DNA from: Archegozetes longisetosus
Taxonomy: Eukaryota > Arthropoda > Arachnida > Sarcoptiformes > Trhypochthoniidae
Reading direction: 5' to 3'
DNA: 64,000 bases
Assembly (NCBI GenBank): GCA_018873245.2
Contig: JAEMBT020000001.1
Location: forward strand, 9,954,220 to 10,018,219
In this document: piece after piece, positions 24,901 through 36,605 of the stretch
How the letters are laid out: the number at the start of each line of letters is the position of its first letter
Numbering within the stretch: position 1 is the stretch's first letter
The notes under the pieces: model-generated
Told to the model about the DNA's origin: nothing
What the model saw: the letters and a program-made list of their open reading frames with translations, nothing else
Databases searched by the model: none
Made by a program: the position numbers and the translations under genes

Positions 24901-25020
24901 ACACGTTAAATTACCATCAAGTTCTTGTAATCTGTTCCATACAACTTCACCAAAAGATTTAATTGGGATCTCGAGTGGAGGCTTTCTAGATCTTAGAATT
25001 AAATCGTCAGACATTCTCAT
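21982..25020 (-). CDS. Luciferase/4-coumarate-CoA-ligase-like acyl-CoA synthetase
   Basis: Member of the ANL adenylate-forming superfamily: it activates a carboxylic acid with ATP and transfers it to CoA. Four exons, 25020-24898, 24829-23938, 23184-22684 and 22115-21982, all GT-AG, join to 549 residues, the usual length. Motifs in order: the phosphate-binding loop RSSGTSGLPKS (about 202-212), YGMTE (340-344), GWLHTGD (418-424), the hinge DRLKELIK (438-445), and IPRTAIGKVDRR with the catalytic lysine at about 531. The loop has Ser where Gly normally follows LPK. A second in-frame ATG, two codons in (25014), could also be the start. The C-terminus INQH is not a peroxisomal SKL signal, unlike beetle luciferases and many insect paralogues, so a cytosolic location is possible. 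The acyl substrate cannot be read from sequence. Small frames inside introns are not genes. Confidence 0.92.
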
Positions 25021-25600
25021 AAAACCAGTTGATCAAACTACTTTAGCTTCTAATTTTATATTTTTAATGGCATTTTTCTCTCACTATGTTTTAAACAAAA
25101 CTTATCTCAAAAGATAAGTAAAACTTATTTCATTTAGACATCAAATTTAAAAGCCTTGCGCTAAAAGATTAGAAGTGGTGATCTAAATGATACCCTCTGC
25201 CTATAGTTTAAAACAATATTTCTATTTATTACATTAATACTTGTAGTTTATACTATCGACGTTTTATCATATCACGTTTTGAAGAACATAGAAAGTATTG
25301 TTCAATTAGACATGTTTTAAAAAGTTAAATCCAAAACTGCAATTTAAAAACTCAATTTAAAAATAAATATCTTAAATGAACAAAAACTGCTAAATTTATT
25401 TTGCAACATAGGCTTTATTGGTTTAGTATATGGGCCACATCTTGTATAGTAATTTTTCATAACTTAACATAAACTTGACCTGCTCATTGCATAATCAAAA
25501 TTAGTACTTTGGAAAAGAGGTCTGATCACGTAGAGGAGAAAGCGTACGTTTCCTTCTTCAAGTCAAACGATATGTAGAACGTAACTGTAGCCTTTTCCAT
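25021..25600. other. Promoter side of the acyl-CoA ligase gene
   Basis: AT-rich 5' flank; no further gene was seen. Confidence 0.4.
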
Positions 25601-25604
25601 CTAA

Positions 25605-26065
25605 CCCTTCGAAGGAATTGTGTTTAGAATCACTTAAAGGGAAAGATGGGGTCAAAAAATCGCGGGAACTTTCCTGGACGAATCTGGGCTTATTATGCGT
25701 ATAACTCAAGGACTAAACAAAAATACCCCACTATTCCATTCACATATCGTATTGTATCCAAGTCATAACATTTGACATCACAGTTAACCCCTTTCTTATT
25801 GGATTCATCCAAATCGCATTGAAATATATTACGAAAAAAAGTTACGTGAATAGAAAGGTGGGGTAAGACACCAGACTTTGCTTTACTTATTTATTTTTAA
25901 AATTTTAATTATAAGTAATATTAAAATGACAATTATGTAGTTTTGTTAAGAAATAGTTTGTGATAGAATACAGAATTTTTTAGATTTTTTGCATTTATGG
26001 TTTGTTTTTAACAGAATTTCAAAGTATTGTTAGAACAAATAAGACCCCACAGTTCCTTCGAAGGG
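25605..26065. mobile_element. piggyBac-type MITE
   Basis: A 461 bp non-coding element with terminal inverted repeats CCCTTCGAAGGAA(T/C)TGTG at both ends. It is flanked on the right by TTAA (26066-26069) and on the left by CTAA (25601-25604), a one-base variant of the TTAA target used by piggyBac transposases. A subterminal inverted pair, near 25725 (TACCCCACTATTCCATTCAC) and near 25850, lies inside. No transposase is encoded, so it would depend on one elsewhere. Confidence 0.7.
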
Positions 26066-26069
26066 TTAA

Positions 26070-29000
26070 GCTTAGCACCATAACTATAACACAAATTTTT
26101 ATTATATTGTTAGAGTGAATCAAAGACTAGTTGACATAATAAAACTGATTTTCTTAGTACATAATTTTTATAATTTCAAGTTTGAGCAATACTTTTAGCT
26201 TTTATTATGACTTCTGAAAAATATAATGCAATTATTGATAGATATAACTAAATATTTACTAAAATCTGAATTTAATTTCAAAATCAATGAAATAATCACT
26301 AGATTTGTTTGAATTAGGCTAAATCTTCGCAATTAAACTGAAGTTCTAAAAGAGCTAGATCATAGTTAAATCGAAAAATCTTTAAAAATTTTACGACATC
26401 TCTGGAAGTAATCAACATTTTAATACAAGGATGAAAAAGTCTTATTTGGAAAAATATGGTAATGGAATAATCCTTTGTCAGCATAGAAATGCTTGAAGTA
26501 TAACTTTATCGCTAAGTGAGTTTTCATACTCTTCGGCGAATCGATCTCCTCTATTGCGGCTTTATTCGAGTCTTGTGTCACATTCTTCAATTTCTAATTG
26601 TCTTTTATGTGATTCATACTTCTTTTGTATGAAATAACGGTAGAAATTTTCGGCGACACTTTAGTCCCCCACGAGAAGTGATCTCAAAGGAGACTTGATC
26701 AGAAGAAAAAGTTGGAGATGTGATTTGTTGCTATTTAGAGATTATTCTCGAAAGTTTCAAACACAATAGGCTGTATCCTGGTAGACTCCAAAGTTATGCT
26801 TCGGTTTTTAGTTCAGTTATGATTTGTGTATGAGGAAGTGATTACCATTACAATGCTCTATTATGCCTAGAGTGCTACATGTAGTTTCATTTTCCTAACC
26901 TGACTAGACTGAATATACAGCCAATACCACTAATTAAGAGTAAATTTAGTTTGGTTAGGTTAGGTTGGAGAGTGCGTGCTAATCGTATTGTTGCATCTCA
27001 TGCTGTTATTATTGGTTACCATCATCTCTTACCTATACAGTAAGTTAGGTGGTTAGGTATAAGCATGGTTAACACATTCTGCAAGGATGGGTTAGTTAGC
27101 TTCAAGTGTAGTCAACATTAGTTAGTTATCTTAAGTAAAGGAAATAAAAAGAGATATCTTGCTTTGTCTTAAATTAATAAAATATAGAAAATAGTAGTCA
27201 ATTCCAACAATTTGATTATAAGAATAGGAGTTCGTGAAACTGTTGGTTCATATGCTAGTGTATCCGGAATTTTGGACACAAAAATGTAGATACTTTTTCT
27301 GCTAGAATTTTATAATATGATCATTTATGAATACAAACTTTTTTTTCTAGTACGACAGGCTCAATAAATCCACTTAATACCAATACTATATATAAGTTTT
27401 TCAATTGAATGAAGGAACAAAGCACTCAACACGTGCTCTGATTCACCAGATTTCTAAAAGCTATTGTTCCAGAAAATAACTGAAATTATAGAAATTATTG
27501 ACCAGATCCAAAAGATTCTTTCCTGAACTCGGCCTACTTTAGGCTCTATTTTCAAAAGGAATCCAGATTCGTTTCTAACAAAAAAGTATTATGTGGTTGT
27601 TAAGAGTCGTGTAGAATCAAGCGAAAGAAGTATTGGAATTGCTTTCAACCATAGCTGTCACACTGATCACAGTTTGTAAATATAGTTTGTGACCAAATAA
27701 GATTTTTGGATAAATACTTACGAAAAGAGTAAATAAAATGGTAGTAATTATAACAGAGTTCCGAATTTTGGGTCTTTTGTGACAAATTATTATAAATATT
27801 GATGCTATCATCAGAAATTGTATTAATGATAAGAACTATAAGAAACTATTGCGCTAGGAAAAATTTAAGGTTTTATTCACTTTGCTTATGATCATCGGTA
27901 ATTCAATTTCGAGTTTACAAATATATGTCTTTAGTGCTTATCACTGTCAATATTGCTGCGAATCACTCTCAGATTCTAGTTCTGATTAGGTTCTAAATCG
28001 TTAAACCTTGTTATCTTTAAGCTTAAGTGATGTTTCAAAAGTTCGCTTGCGAACGCTTAAACTTAATTAACAAAGTATTGTTTCAAAGCAGGATTCACAA
28101 TAATGTAGGAGCGATACAACACTAAAATCGTCTAGTTATTAGAACATTTGTTTTGGAGATAAGTGATTTATAAGAACTATAGAAAGTATATCAGAAAAAC
28201 CTCAAATTAATTTACTTACAGTTTAACAGGAATCACCAATCCGGAATTCATTAAAATTATTAACAAATAGTGAGATTCGTATCAGATTTGTAGAATTCTT
28301 ACAGCCATTTATAAGATGTTCTATTCCATGGTCCCAAACTGATCAGTCACTAAGAAGTGGGGAATAAATAGTAGGAGATAACTGACCCGAAAGCAGCTAC
28401 TGAAAATTTTAACCATTTCTGAATAAAAAATTCAGTATAGTTGAAACGATCACTAACCATGTCCAGTTTTCTCACAACTATTATTTTAAGTAAATTTTAA
28501 CAAATGGAATATCAATCAAATCTATGTGTTCGAAACAACTGATGTCAAATGCAGTTAGATTCTAACATTTAATTTTTAAAAATTCAATCAAAAGTTCAAG
28601 TTTTAAGTGTGAATGACATTTAATATATAAAAGTAATGTAAAAAATCTGGATTTCAGTCATTTTAACCTTTCTTTTTTTAATTAGAAGTATGAAGTTTCA
28701 AATTTTAAGTATTTATTAAGACCAAAAATTTTATAGATTTGTTTCACGTATGTATTTCTTACAAAAAATTGATATTTTTATGAAGTTTATATTTAAAATC
28801 TAAAAATGAATAGTAATTAAAGTTTTGGAATCAATAAATATTATTGAATATGAGATATTTATTTTTAGTTTTAAATTATCCATTATTAAATTTAACGATA
28901 AAAATATCGGAAAAATTATCGATCTATTAAATAATTAAATTTCAAAAGCCGTCATTAAGTATAATAAAATATTTCTAGAATAACAATTCAATTAAGTTTA

Positions 29001-29140
29001 AAAATAAGTATTCAGTTGTCAAACTCAAGTTCGACTTAATTATAGTTAGCTTTATGTCTCACATTTTTGTTCAGTGAATGCAAATTCAAGATATTATTGA
29101 CATTACAGAATTTAGAAATTAAACTTTTTCAAAGTAAAAA
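26070..29140. other. Long spacer before the gustatory receptor gene
   Basis: No gene could be supported. A 64-residue hydrophobic minus frame at 27617-27811 has no recognisable family. A short run of TTAGG units, the arthropod telomere motif, lies near 26950-26965. Confidence 0.4.
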
Positions 29141-30565
29141 ATGGATACTTTCGATGCGAACGAAGTTTTATCAAATGAAATTGCATTGAATTCGGCTGAA
29201 ACTCATTTATATAGAATAGGGTTATGTCTGACTTCTGCAAATCCTACAGAGAGATCTAAATTAAATAATCCTCTACTAGTTTCAACAATCATTATTATCT
29301 CGATCTTCAAAGTTTTGTTTGTATTACTCTTTAAAATAAAAAATAAGTATTATCCAATAATTATTGGAGATTTATCTTATTTGATGAATGAGAAAATCCA
29401 TGTCATGATTGCAACTGTTCTCTATCAGCTATTAGCTCTGTCTTCACAATTTATATACTATTATAATTACAAGAATGACATCAAACCTCATTATCTTAAA
29501 GTATTTGAAATGATGTCAGGTTTGGTTTCACCAAAAAGCGTTGGATTAACAAATAAACAACAAATATTAAAATTAATAAAACTATCAAAAACCTTGTTTT
29601 TCGTTTGTAAACTGACTACTGAGAAATTAATTCCAATATTTGTTTTCATTGCTCTCATATCGATATACTTTATGAAATGCTCAGTCATAGAAGCAACTAT
29701 TTTCGGTATTCCTAACTGTCTGTTATTAACGTGGTGTAGCTATTATATATATACAGTCAACATGTGGCAAGTCATATATTTTTTTATAATTTGCAAATAC
29801 ATTAAAATCAAGCTGAAAGAATCATGTGATCAAGTATCTATAATTAAAAATAAAAGAAGCCATGAATCTATTGTTAAAATTATTAGTCCATTAAATTTAT
29901 TATATTCCGAAATCAATGAATACAATGAGAATTTTTGGTCGAGGTATTTGTTAACGATTTGGTTAATCTATGGTTCGTTCATTAGTTTTCTTCTTTACTG
30001 CATTTTATTTTTCGAGATGAATATAATTGTAAAAGGTTTTATGGTGTATTCCTTAATACTTAATACTATTAACTTTGTTATCATCATAAACACTGCCTCA
30101 TCAGTCAATTTCGAAGCAAATAAAATCTATAAAACACTAAATAAACTAATGGCTTCTCAGCCAAAAACTTATTTCAGAACTTTAAAATTGACTTTTCATA
30201 ACTCTATCTCGAGTAAAATTAAGGTAATCAACTAAACTTTTTTGCGTAGCTCAAGAAATTATATTTAAGAAAATGAAATATTTTCAATTATTATTACTAA
30301 AGATAGTTTTTTCGACTTATTATGAATTTTTTTATTAATAGCTAATGGTATTCATCGAAAGAGTAAGTTTGAAAAGAGTTGGATTTTCGTGTTGGAAATT
30401 ATTTACTATTAACTATTTCCGATGCTATGAAGTAATTGTTAATTTTATTTCATGTGATTTCATAAATATTTAATTTCAACGAAAGATCTTATTTTTAAAA
30501 TTTCTTTATAGATCATTACTCTCATGGTATTAATATTCCTGAAAATAATTCAAATTTCGAATTAA
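29141..30565 (+). CDS. Gustatory receptor family protein (7-TM)
   Basis: Seven-transmembrane chemoreceptor of the arthropod Gr family: a ligand-gated cation channel subunit in sensory neurons, with cytoplasmic N-terminus. Exons 29141-30223, 30342-30431 and 30512-30565 join in phase 0 by GT-AG introns of 118 and 80 bp to give 408 residues, the normal size. Six hydrophobic helices lie in exon 1. Exon 2 is the conserved pre-TM7 block (FIERVSLKRVGFSCWKLFTI, then NY), and exon 3 is TM7 (IITLMVLIFLKIIQ). This late phase-0 intron layout is characteristic of Grs. The insect TYhhhhhQ signature in TM7 is not present in that form, which fits a non-insect arthropod. The ligand is unknown. The ATG at 29141 is the first in the frame and gives a normal cytoplasmic N-terminus. 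Confidence 0.85.
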
Positions 30566-31066
30566 ATATTGTATAACGATAGAAAACAGACAAGATTTGG
30601 CACTCTCTCTTCGGTTTTAATTAGTCATAAGTTTGACTTACATATGAGTTTATTACTACCATATAAAAATAGTGTAGTCTTTAAGTTAATAGTCTGAATG
30701 CATTTCATAGATAAATAGGAAATACTAGATCATTCAATCAATGTGACCAGATCTCAAAATGTTCCTTCTAGCACTCATTCTTTGACATTCAAAATATCGA
30801 AGGGATGTTGAGCAGGTCGTTTTTAAAAATATCTCTGAAACATTACTGTCTATCCCAGGCATTGGTTAACTCATATCCAATTTATTGCGTTTTTAGTTAA
30901 TTATTTGTACATTTATATATTATGAAATGCTAAATAATGAACTAGATATTACAGGTTTTTGAATAACGTATATCTGCACGTTTTGATGAAACTTAAACGC
31001 GTAACAATACTGTGAAACACATTGTCATTTGCGCAAAACCTGTTGAAACCTCCGGATACGTATTAG
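30566..31066. other. Spacer 3' of the gustatory receptor gene
   Basis: AT-rich; nothing was recognised. Confidence 0.4.
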
Positions 31067-31553
31067 ATGAAACCAGTGAAGACGAAATTTCATATCTTCA
31101 ATAATATATTTAATGGCAAAATAATAATTATGTATCTAATGAATATATTCGCCTCTGGTCTGGTTGATCCAGCGAGGTCAAAGGTGTCTCTTACCAGTGG
31201 CGCTATTTTTTAAACTGATTTGCCTCATAACTTTTTCGCGCACAGCATGATGTCGAACTTCATTTGCAATTTTTTTGTTTTTTTTTTGTCTCTTTGTTCT
31301 TGCAAATTATTTACTTCTTTTGCAGATCAAAATAAAGAAGTCTAATTTTAAAATCAAGTTTAATTTGATGTTACGTTCAAAAAGCTCTAAGAAGTCAATT
31401 TACAAAATAGCACCACTGGTAAGAGACACCTTTGAACTCGCTAGGTCTTTGTCAACCGAGCCAGAGGCGAATATACTCACTAGATACATAATTATTATTT
31501 TGCCGTTAAATATATTTTTGAAGACATGGAATCCCAGTTTTACTGGTTTCATC
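31067..31553. pseudogene. Inverted pair of gustatory-receptor-like fragments
   Basis: Bases 31067-31212 (plus) and 31553-31403 (minus) are inverted copies of each other. Both read as similar peptides: the plus copy contains FNGKIIIMYLMNIFASGLVD and ends SKVSLTSGAIF, and the minus copy contains FNGKIIIMYLVSIFASGSVD and SKVSLTSGAIL. The pattern (helix, then ASG/ASS-V-acidic, then a Lys/Ser-rich loop) resembles TM6 and the following loop of the intact receptor just upstream, but identity is weak. They are probably receptor gene fragments duplicated head to head. A mobile-element origin is the alternative. The plus-strand open frame 31275-31670 runs antisense through the minus copy. Confidence 0.35.
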
Positions 31554-31670
31554 ATATATATACGAAACCAGAGAAATATTAATACATTAGAGCTGTCTTT
31601 CGCCATCATTTTTGTCTTATTTGTCATTTTATTAATCTCTTTTTCAATACTAGTAAAATCAATTTTTTGA

Positions 31671-32107
31671 ATAAAATTACAATTGATAATTATTTCTGAG
31701 TTATGGTTACTAGGTCACTTTATCTCCAAACTTGGAAAAATAATCAAAGAAAATAAATAATATATATTGCCTGGGTTTGACTCTTTATTCACGAAATCAT
31801 TCGATATTTAAAATATTTTTACAAGTTAGATAAAAGCTGTAGATTATAGCCTCAGCTTAAGGGTCGAGCTGAAGACTAGAAGGGTCTAAAAGCTGAAGAA
31901 TCCAGCGTAAAACTGTAGAGCAGGCATTCCTAGTGATATTGTAAAAAATACATGCATTTAAATATAATAACAATAACTTTTGCTTTAACAAATTGATTGC
32001 ACACATTAATACGAAGTTCAATACAAAAAAATTTTGGCATTTTTATGCCATAAATAGATTTAAGTAAAACTTTGAGTTGTTTTGACCATTGGACGATCAA
32101 AGTAATG
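31671..32107. other. Spacer before the mariner element
   Basis: No gene was recognised. Confidence 0.4.
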
Positions 32108-32221
32108 TATGAAAATCAAAATCCGTACAAATTATAAATTAAGATTTAAGTGACTTTTAATTAATCAATTTTATTGAAAATTTCAGATAATATCACAAAT
32201 TTACTATAATTTATAAAACAA

Positions 32222-33737
32222 TTAGTTTTTAAAATTTAAAACGCCCCGATCGGCCGCCTTTCGGACATTAGTCTTAACCCCTTCCATAAGTCTTTGGCAC
32301 ATATCTTCGGGAGTATTTTTGATGATTTTCTTTATACGACGGATCAATTTATCAATACTGTGAGAGTGGGTTTTTTATATAGCGAAATAACAACTCAGAC
32401 TTTAACAATTAACAATCTTTATTAAAATATAAATTGAATGACAATACATAAAGATTTAAATGTATCGCACAGAGTCTAAGCTCTCTCGCACTCTCTTACT
32501 AACTCACTTAATTTCTACTCTATTACTCTCTCTTTTTATACTCTTCTGGCTAATTAATAAAAGGATGTTTAAGAATATTTTCGAGTTATAATTTTGAGAA
32601 AAGTTATTCCTAAAAAGGGATGTTCTAGCATTCCAGTATTAGATTCCCATAACAATCAATTTCCTATTGTAATTAAATTAGAATAAGAATTTGCTTTTAC
32701 AATTAGAGCGAACTAAACAAAACCTTTTATAGTCATAACGAAATAAGAGTTTTACTTTCATTCTCATAACAAATAGAAAGTTTACAAAACAAATTAAAAT
32801 ACTTTTTGTTTTAATATAACAATACTATCGGTCTGCCATTCATCCTTATATATTTGTCTTTTAAGATAAGCCCAATATTGCTCAATGGGGCGAAGTTGGA
32901 GAACATTCGGAGGATTGTCTTCTTTCTTAACATATTTTAAACCTATTGAGTCGAGAACTTGAGTTGTGATTCTGGCGTAATGAGAACTGGCTAAGTCTGG
33001 CCAAAAGATGTACTTTCCGTCGGAATGGTATTTTTCGACAAAATTCTGGAGACGAGTCACACATTCCCTAATATATACCTCTGCATTAACCGCATTTCCT
33101 GACTGAACGATGTATGGCTCAGAGAAACCCTTTGAACTCACAGATAACCATACCATCACTTTCTTCGGGAATTTGGACACGGGTCGTAATTTGACTTTTT
33201 CGGGTGCTTCGATATGTTCAGAATGATAGTAGAAATAATTAAAATTGGTGTCTGATCCATCGGTGGTGCAGTAGGTCTCGTCATCCATAACTACCTCGTC
33301 TTCATTCATTGCCTTCAGAACAGTTCTTCTTAACTTTTGCAAACATGTTTGTTGTCTTTTCATTTGATTTTCATTACTTTTCGGACACTTCTTTCTCTTT
33401 TTTCGAGTCACACCTGAATTGATCAAAATTTTCTTCGCCGTCGCGGGAGATATAGAAAATTTTCGGCAAATTGCTCGATAGCTGACCCAACTTTGTTGAC
33501 ACTAAACTTAATGATTTTATCTTTTGTTTTCTGGTCAACCCCCTGATACTGACCACTTCCCGACTTTCGCTGGACACTACCACCACTTCTTAGTATTCTA
33601 ATGATATCATAAATAGTAGTTCTGGCCTTTCGTTCTAACGCGAAATGCTTAACAATATGTTTGTCTTCAAGTGTTGGGTTTTTCTCCATCAGTTCGTCAA
33701 CATGTTGTCTGAGGTCTAACTCTTTAGATGAGGACAT
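32222..33737 (-). pseudogene. ITmD37E mariner transposase, disrupted
   Basis: Cut-and-paste DDE transposase. The N-terminus (33737, MSSSKELDLRQHVDEL) carries the paired helix-turn-helix DNA-binding domain. The catalytic core shows DDETY (first Asp), FWPDLASSHYA (second Asp) and NPPNVLQLRPIEQYW (Glu); 37 residues separate the second Asp from the Glu, which defines DD37E. A one-base frameshift near 33480 breaks the frame between the DNA-binding and catalytic halves; reading resumes as AICRKFSISPATAKK. The C-terminal part (32222-32354, RRIKKIIKNTPEDMCQRLME) is separated from the rest by the nested LTR. The catalytic triad itself is intact. It cannot move by itself. Confidence 0.88.
32359..32821 (-). 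mobile_element. Solo LTR of a Gypsy-like element nested in the mariner (fossil)
   Basis: A 463 bp insert beginning TGTGAGAGTGGG and ending TATAACA on the plus strand, flanked by a 4 bp duplication ATAC (32355-32358 and 32822-32825). On the minus strand a TATA-like box (GAGTATAAAAAGAGAG, near 32540) is followed by an AATAAA (near 32420), the order expected of an LTR. No internal element sequence remains. It is younger than the mariner insertion it interrupts. Superfamily assignment from TSD length only. Confidence 0.65.
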
Positions 33738-33885
33738 CGCCGAAGATATTAATCACAAATTAAAAATATTGCACAAAATCAATGACTAGTAATCACTCTC
33801 TGATTACATTAAATCAAAACAAATAAAAACTAAACAATCATTAAATAAATTACGTTTAGATTTTGTACGGATTTTGATTTTCATA

Positions 33886-34780
33886 CTTTAATAGGAATGT
33901 CTGTAAGACAAGAACACTTTGAACTATTTTTGGCCAAATTATGAAGAATTTTCGATAACAATACTTTAAGTTAATTTTGGCTAAATTATGGTAAGTTTTT
34001 AGCGATAAAAATGCTAGGCATCAAAGTATTAATATTTAAGGGAGACTGAAACAACTCAAGATTTATTCTCTCTTTTGCTTTAGTAATACAAAGTTTTCTC
34101 TTGATCAACAATTTTAGAAGTGTGAATATTATTGTGTGAGGTTTTTATTGAGTATTTTTATTTATGAAGTTTGATAAATATTATTTTATGTCAAAAACTT
34201 TATTGTAGATTTACTTTTGACTATATTTGAAAATATACTTTTTTATACAATTTACTGGACACCAGAAATATCAGATCAATTTCTTTACAAGTTAAACGAC
34301 TTCAGGAACTTTGGACAAATTTCGTTTGAATCGTCAAATGGTAATTTATATATATGTGTTGTTATGTTTATTATCTATAAATAAAAGAACTTTTAATTAA
34401 AAATATTTTATACATACCTTAGATATACATATTTCTATATTATAAGAAATTATTAACTCCAGACTGGAATTTAATTGAGTCTGACTCGACAGTTATTTTC
34501 CAGTCTGGAGAAATTGTGACACCAATTATCATCTCACGTTAAAAAATAAGCGTGACAATATTTGAATTGTTTTTCTTTCGTTATTGTATTTTTATTGAGT
34601 TGTGCTACTTTGATTTGTGTATTTTCTGTTTCGTCTAGTGGAAGTGCATCCAACGGTAACTGTGTCTAGATCAATTTCTCTTAACTGGGCAGATATTGAC
34701 TGAATTTGTATCTGAATTTGAAATAATAATTACTATAATAACAGCCATTTTATTCCTGTTCTCAGTAAGTACGAACAGGT
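33886..34780. other. Spacer between the mariner and the LINE
   Basis: AT-rich. It contains a perfect 13 bp hairpin (CTCCAGACTGGAA at 34457-34469 and its complement at 34498-34510) and, further on, CACGTTAAAAAATAAGCGTG near 34535. No gene. Confidence 0.45.
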
Positions 34781-35746
34781 ATTTTTGGCATTTTGGCATT
34801 TTTGGCATTTTGCAACAATTTAACTAACGTTGCTTCTGGGTCTTTACTTAGCCCACTACTAAAGCTACGAAAATCTGACTTCATTGTGCAACTTACAGCG
34901 TGCTTGCTCCATCAATCTGATCAGGAAGATGCTGCATCAATTCAGGACTATCGACACTGCATGAGTAGTGGAGAACGAAAGAATGAAAATGAGAATTGAA
35001 AGCGATGTTTCACTCCGCACAAATGAGAACCGTTCAAACTTTTATTACGGATGAACTGAATGAGAGGCCGCCAGTTCTCCTATTGTCTGAAACCACTGGC
35101 CTTATTAAGGCGGCTGCTGATAATATAGAACTAATTAACGGACAAATCAACAGAATGTCTACTGCAATAATGGAAAATCTTGCCTTTAATATAACAGACG
35201 GCTTTAAAGAAAATGCAATGCGTTTCGATGAATTAAAAGCTACATGCAATGAAACACTCCAAAACTATGCAAAACTGCTCAAAACAGCAGCATGCTACAC
35301 CGAGCATAGCGTCTCCACAAAGATCTCCAGATCACACCCCCAAGTTTCTCAGAAGTTCTTAAATCAAAGCCTAAAAAGGCTTTGCAGACAACTTCTCACA
35401 CGATTATTGTCAAGCCAAAAACCAATCAAACGTCGGATAAGACAAAAGCTGATGTAATGAACTCCTGTGATCCTGTATCTGATTAACTCTGTATTAACAT
35501 AGTTAGGAAACTCAAAACAGGAGAAATACTAGTGAGTGCTATATCTGAATCAGACATCAAAAAGCTTAAGAGCAGGATAACAGCGTCGTCAATAGCCTCA
35601 AACTGTGAGCTGAGAGAACCTCGGAAGAAACACCCAAGACTGGAAACACAATTAGTACCACTAGATCCAGCAGTCTACGAACGAACTAGACAAGCAACTT
35701 CTTGACGCCATTTATCGCCAAGACCCAACGCTGACAGCTGCTTATA

Positions 35747-36182
35747 GGGTGACCAAGTCAAAAACTGTTAAATGCGGGACAAAAAATTTTGACCCCCTTA
35801 AAAAATATTTTTTAAAAAAGTTTTAATCTGATTGAAGTTACAAATCACAGTTTGAAATAACAATTATTTGAAATATAAACTAAAGATTTGATTGAGAACT
35901 GCACTTTATAAGAGTCACACACGATGTGAATGAAAACAAGGTATCAGATAAACGGATTAAAACACTTTTTATATAAAGACTTCCACATATTTTAAGATAA
36001 GAAACGTGTTGGCAACAAAATTGCATTATTTGCATTAAATAAAAACATACAGTGGAAATTTGTTTAGATAAATCTTAGAATGCATGATATTTTCCGTCCC
36101 GCAAAAAGGTGCATACGGTATGCGGGACACAACTCTTAAATGCGGGACAATCCCGCACAATGCGGGACACTTGGTCACCCTA
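35747..36182. mobile_element. hAT-type MITE nested in the LINE
   Basis: A 436 bp non-coding element with perfect 14 bp terminal inverted repeats TAGGGTGACCAAGT and ACTTGGTCACCCTA. A perfect 8 bp target duplication, GCTGCTTA, lies at 35739-35746 and 36183-36190. The 8 bp duplication is the mark of hAT transposases. The decamer ATGCGGGACA and variants recur about five times near the two ends, possibly subterminal transposase-binding sites. Since the duplication is perfect, it entered the LINE fairly recently. Confidence 0.9.
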
Positions 36183-36605
36183 GCTGCTTATCGTGACTAC
36201 GAAGCGTTCGAAAAGGACGTCAAAATAGTATTTCACGGTAAGACGAATAAGTTTCATAGAGCCAGCATAATAATTGAAGTCCCCCATCCATTCGACGCGC
36301 ACTGCTAGCCGCGGGAAGCCTTAAACTATTATGGACTGTCTGCCCAGTTAGAGACTACATCCTAGTTTCTAGATGCTATAAGTGTTGCGGATATAATCAC
36401 ATATCAAAGCATTGCAAAAGCCTGAAAGAAATATGCAGTCAATGCGCCGGCGAACATTCGTATAAGGCATGCCCAAATAAACAAGAACTTGCAAAAACCT
36501 GTTGTTATAACTGCTTAGTAGAGAAGGCGCGTTCGAAAAACGAAAGTAGCAACACTGCGCACAATGCATTCAGCGCTAACTGTCCGCAGTTGAAAACCAC
36601 AAAAC

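Larger units (their letters stand above)
32110..33883 (-). mobile_element. Tc1/mariner transposon of the DD37E (ITmD37E) type, inactive
   Basis: Terminal inverted repeats TGAAAATCAAAATCCGTACA lie at 32110 and, inverted, at 33864-33883, each next to a TA target duplication (32108-32109 and 33884-33885). Total length is 1774 bp, of which 463 bp is a nested LTR. Without it the length (about 1.3 kb) is normal for the family. The single minus-strand gene is described separately. The near-identical 20 bp ends and mostly intact coding suggest a fairly recent insertion. Confidence 0.92.

Noticed and set aside
27617-27811. Hydrophobic 64-residue minus frame
   Set aside because: AT-rich DNA gives such frames by chance; no motif, no partner exon, no homologous pattern.
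31275-31670. 131-residue hydrophobic plus frame
   Set aside because: Runs antisense through one arm of an inverted repeat; the opposite strand gives the more sensible peptide.
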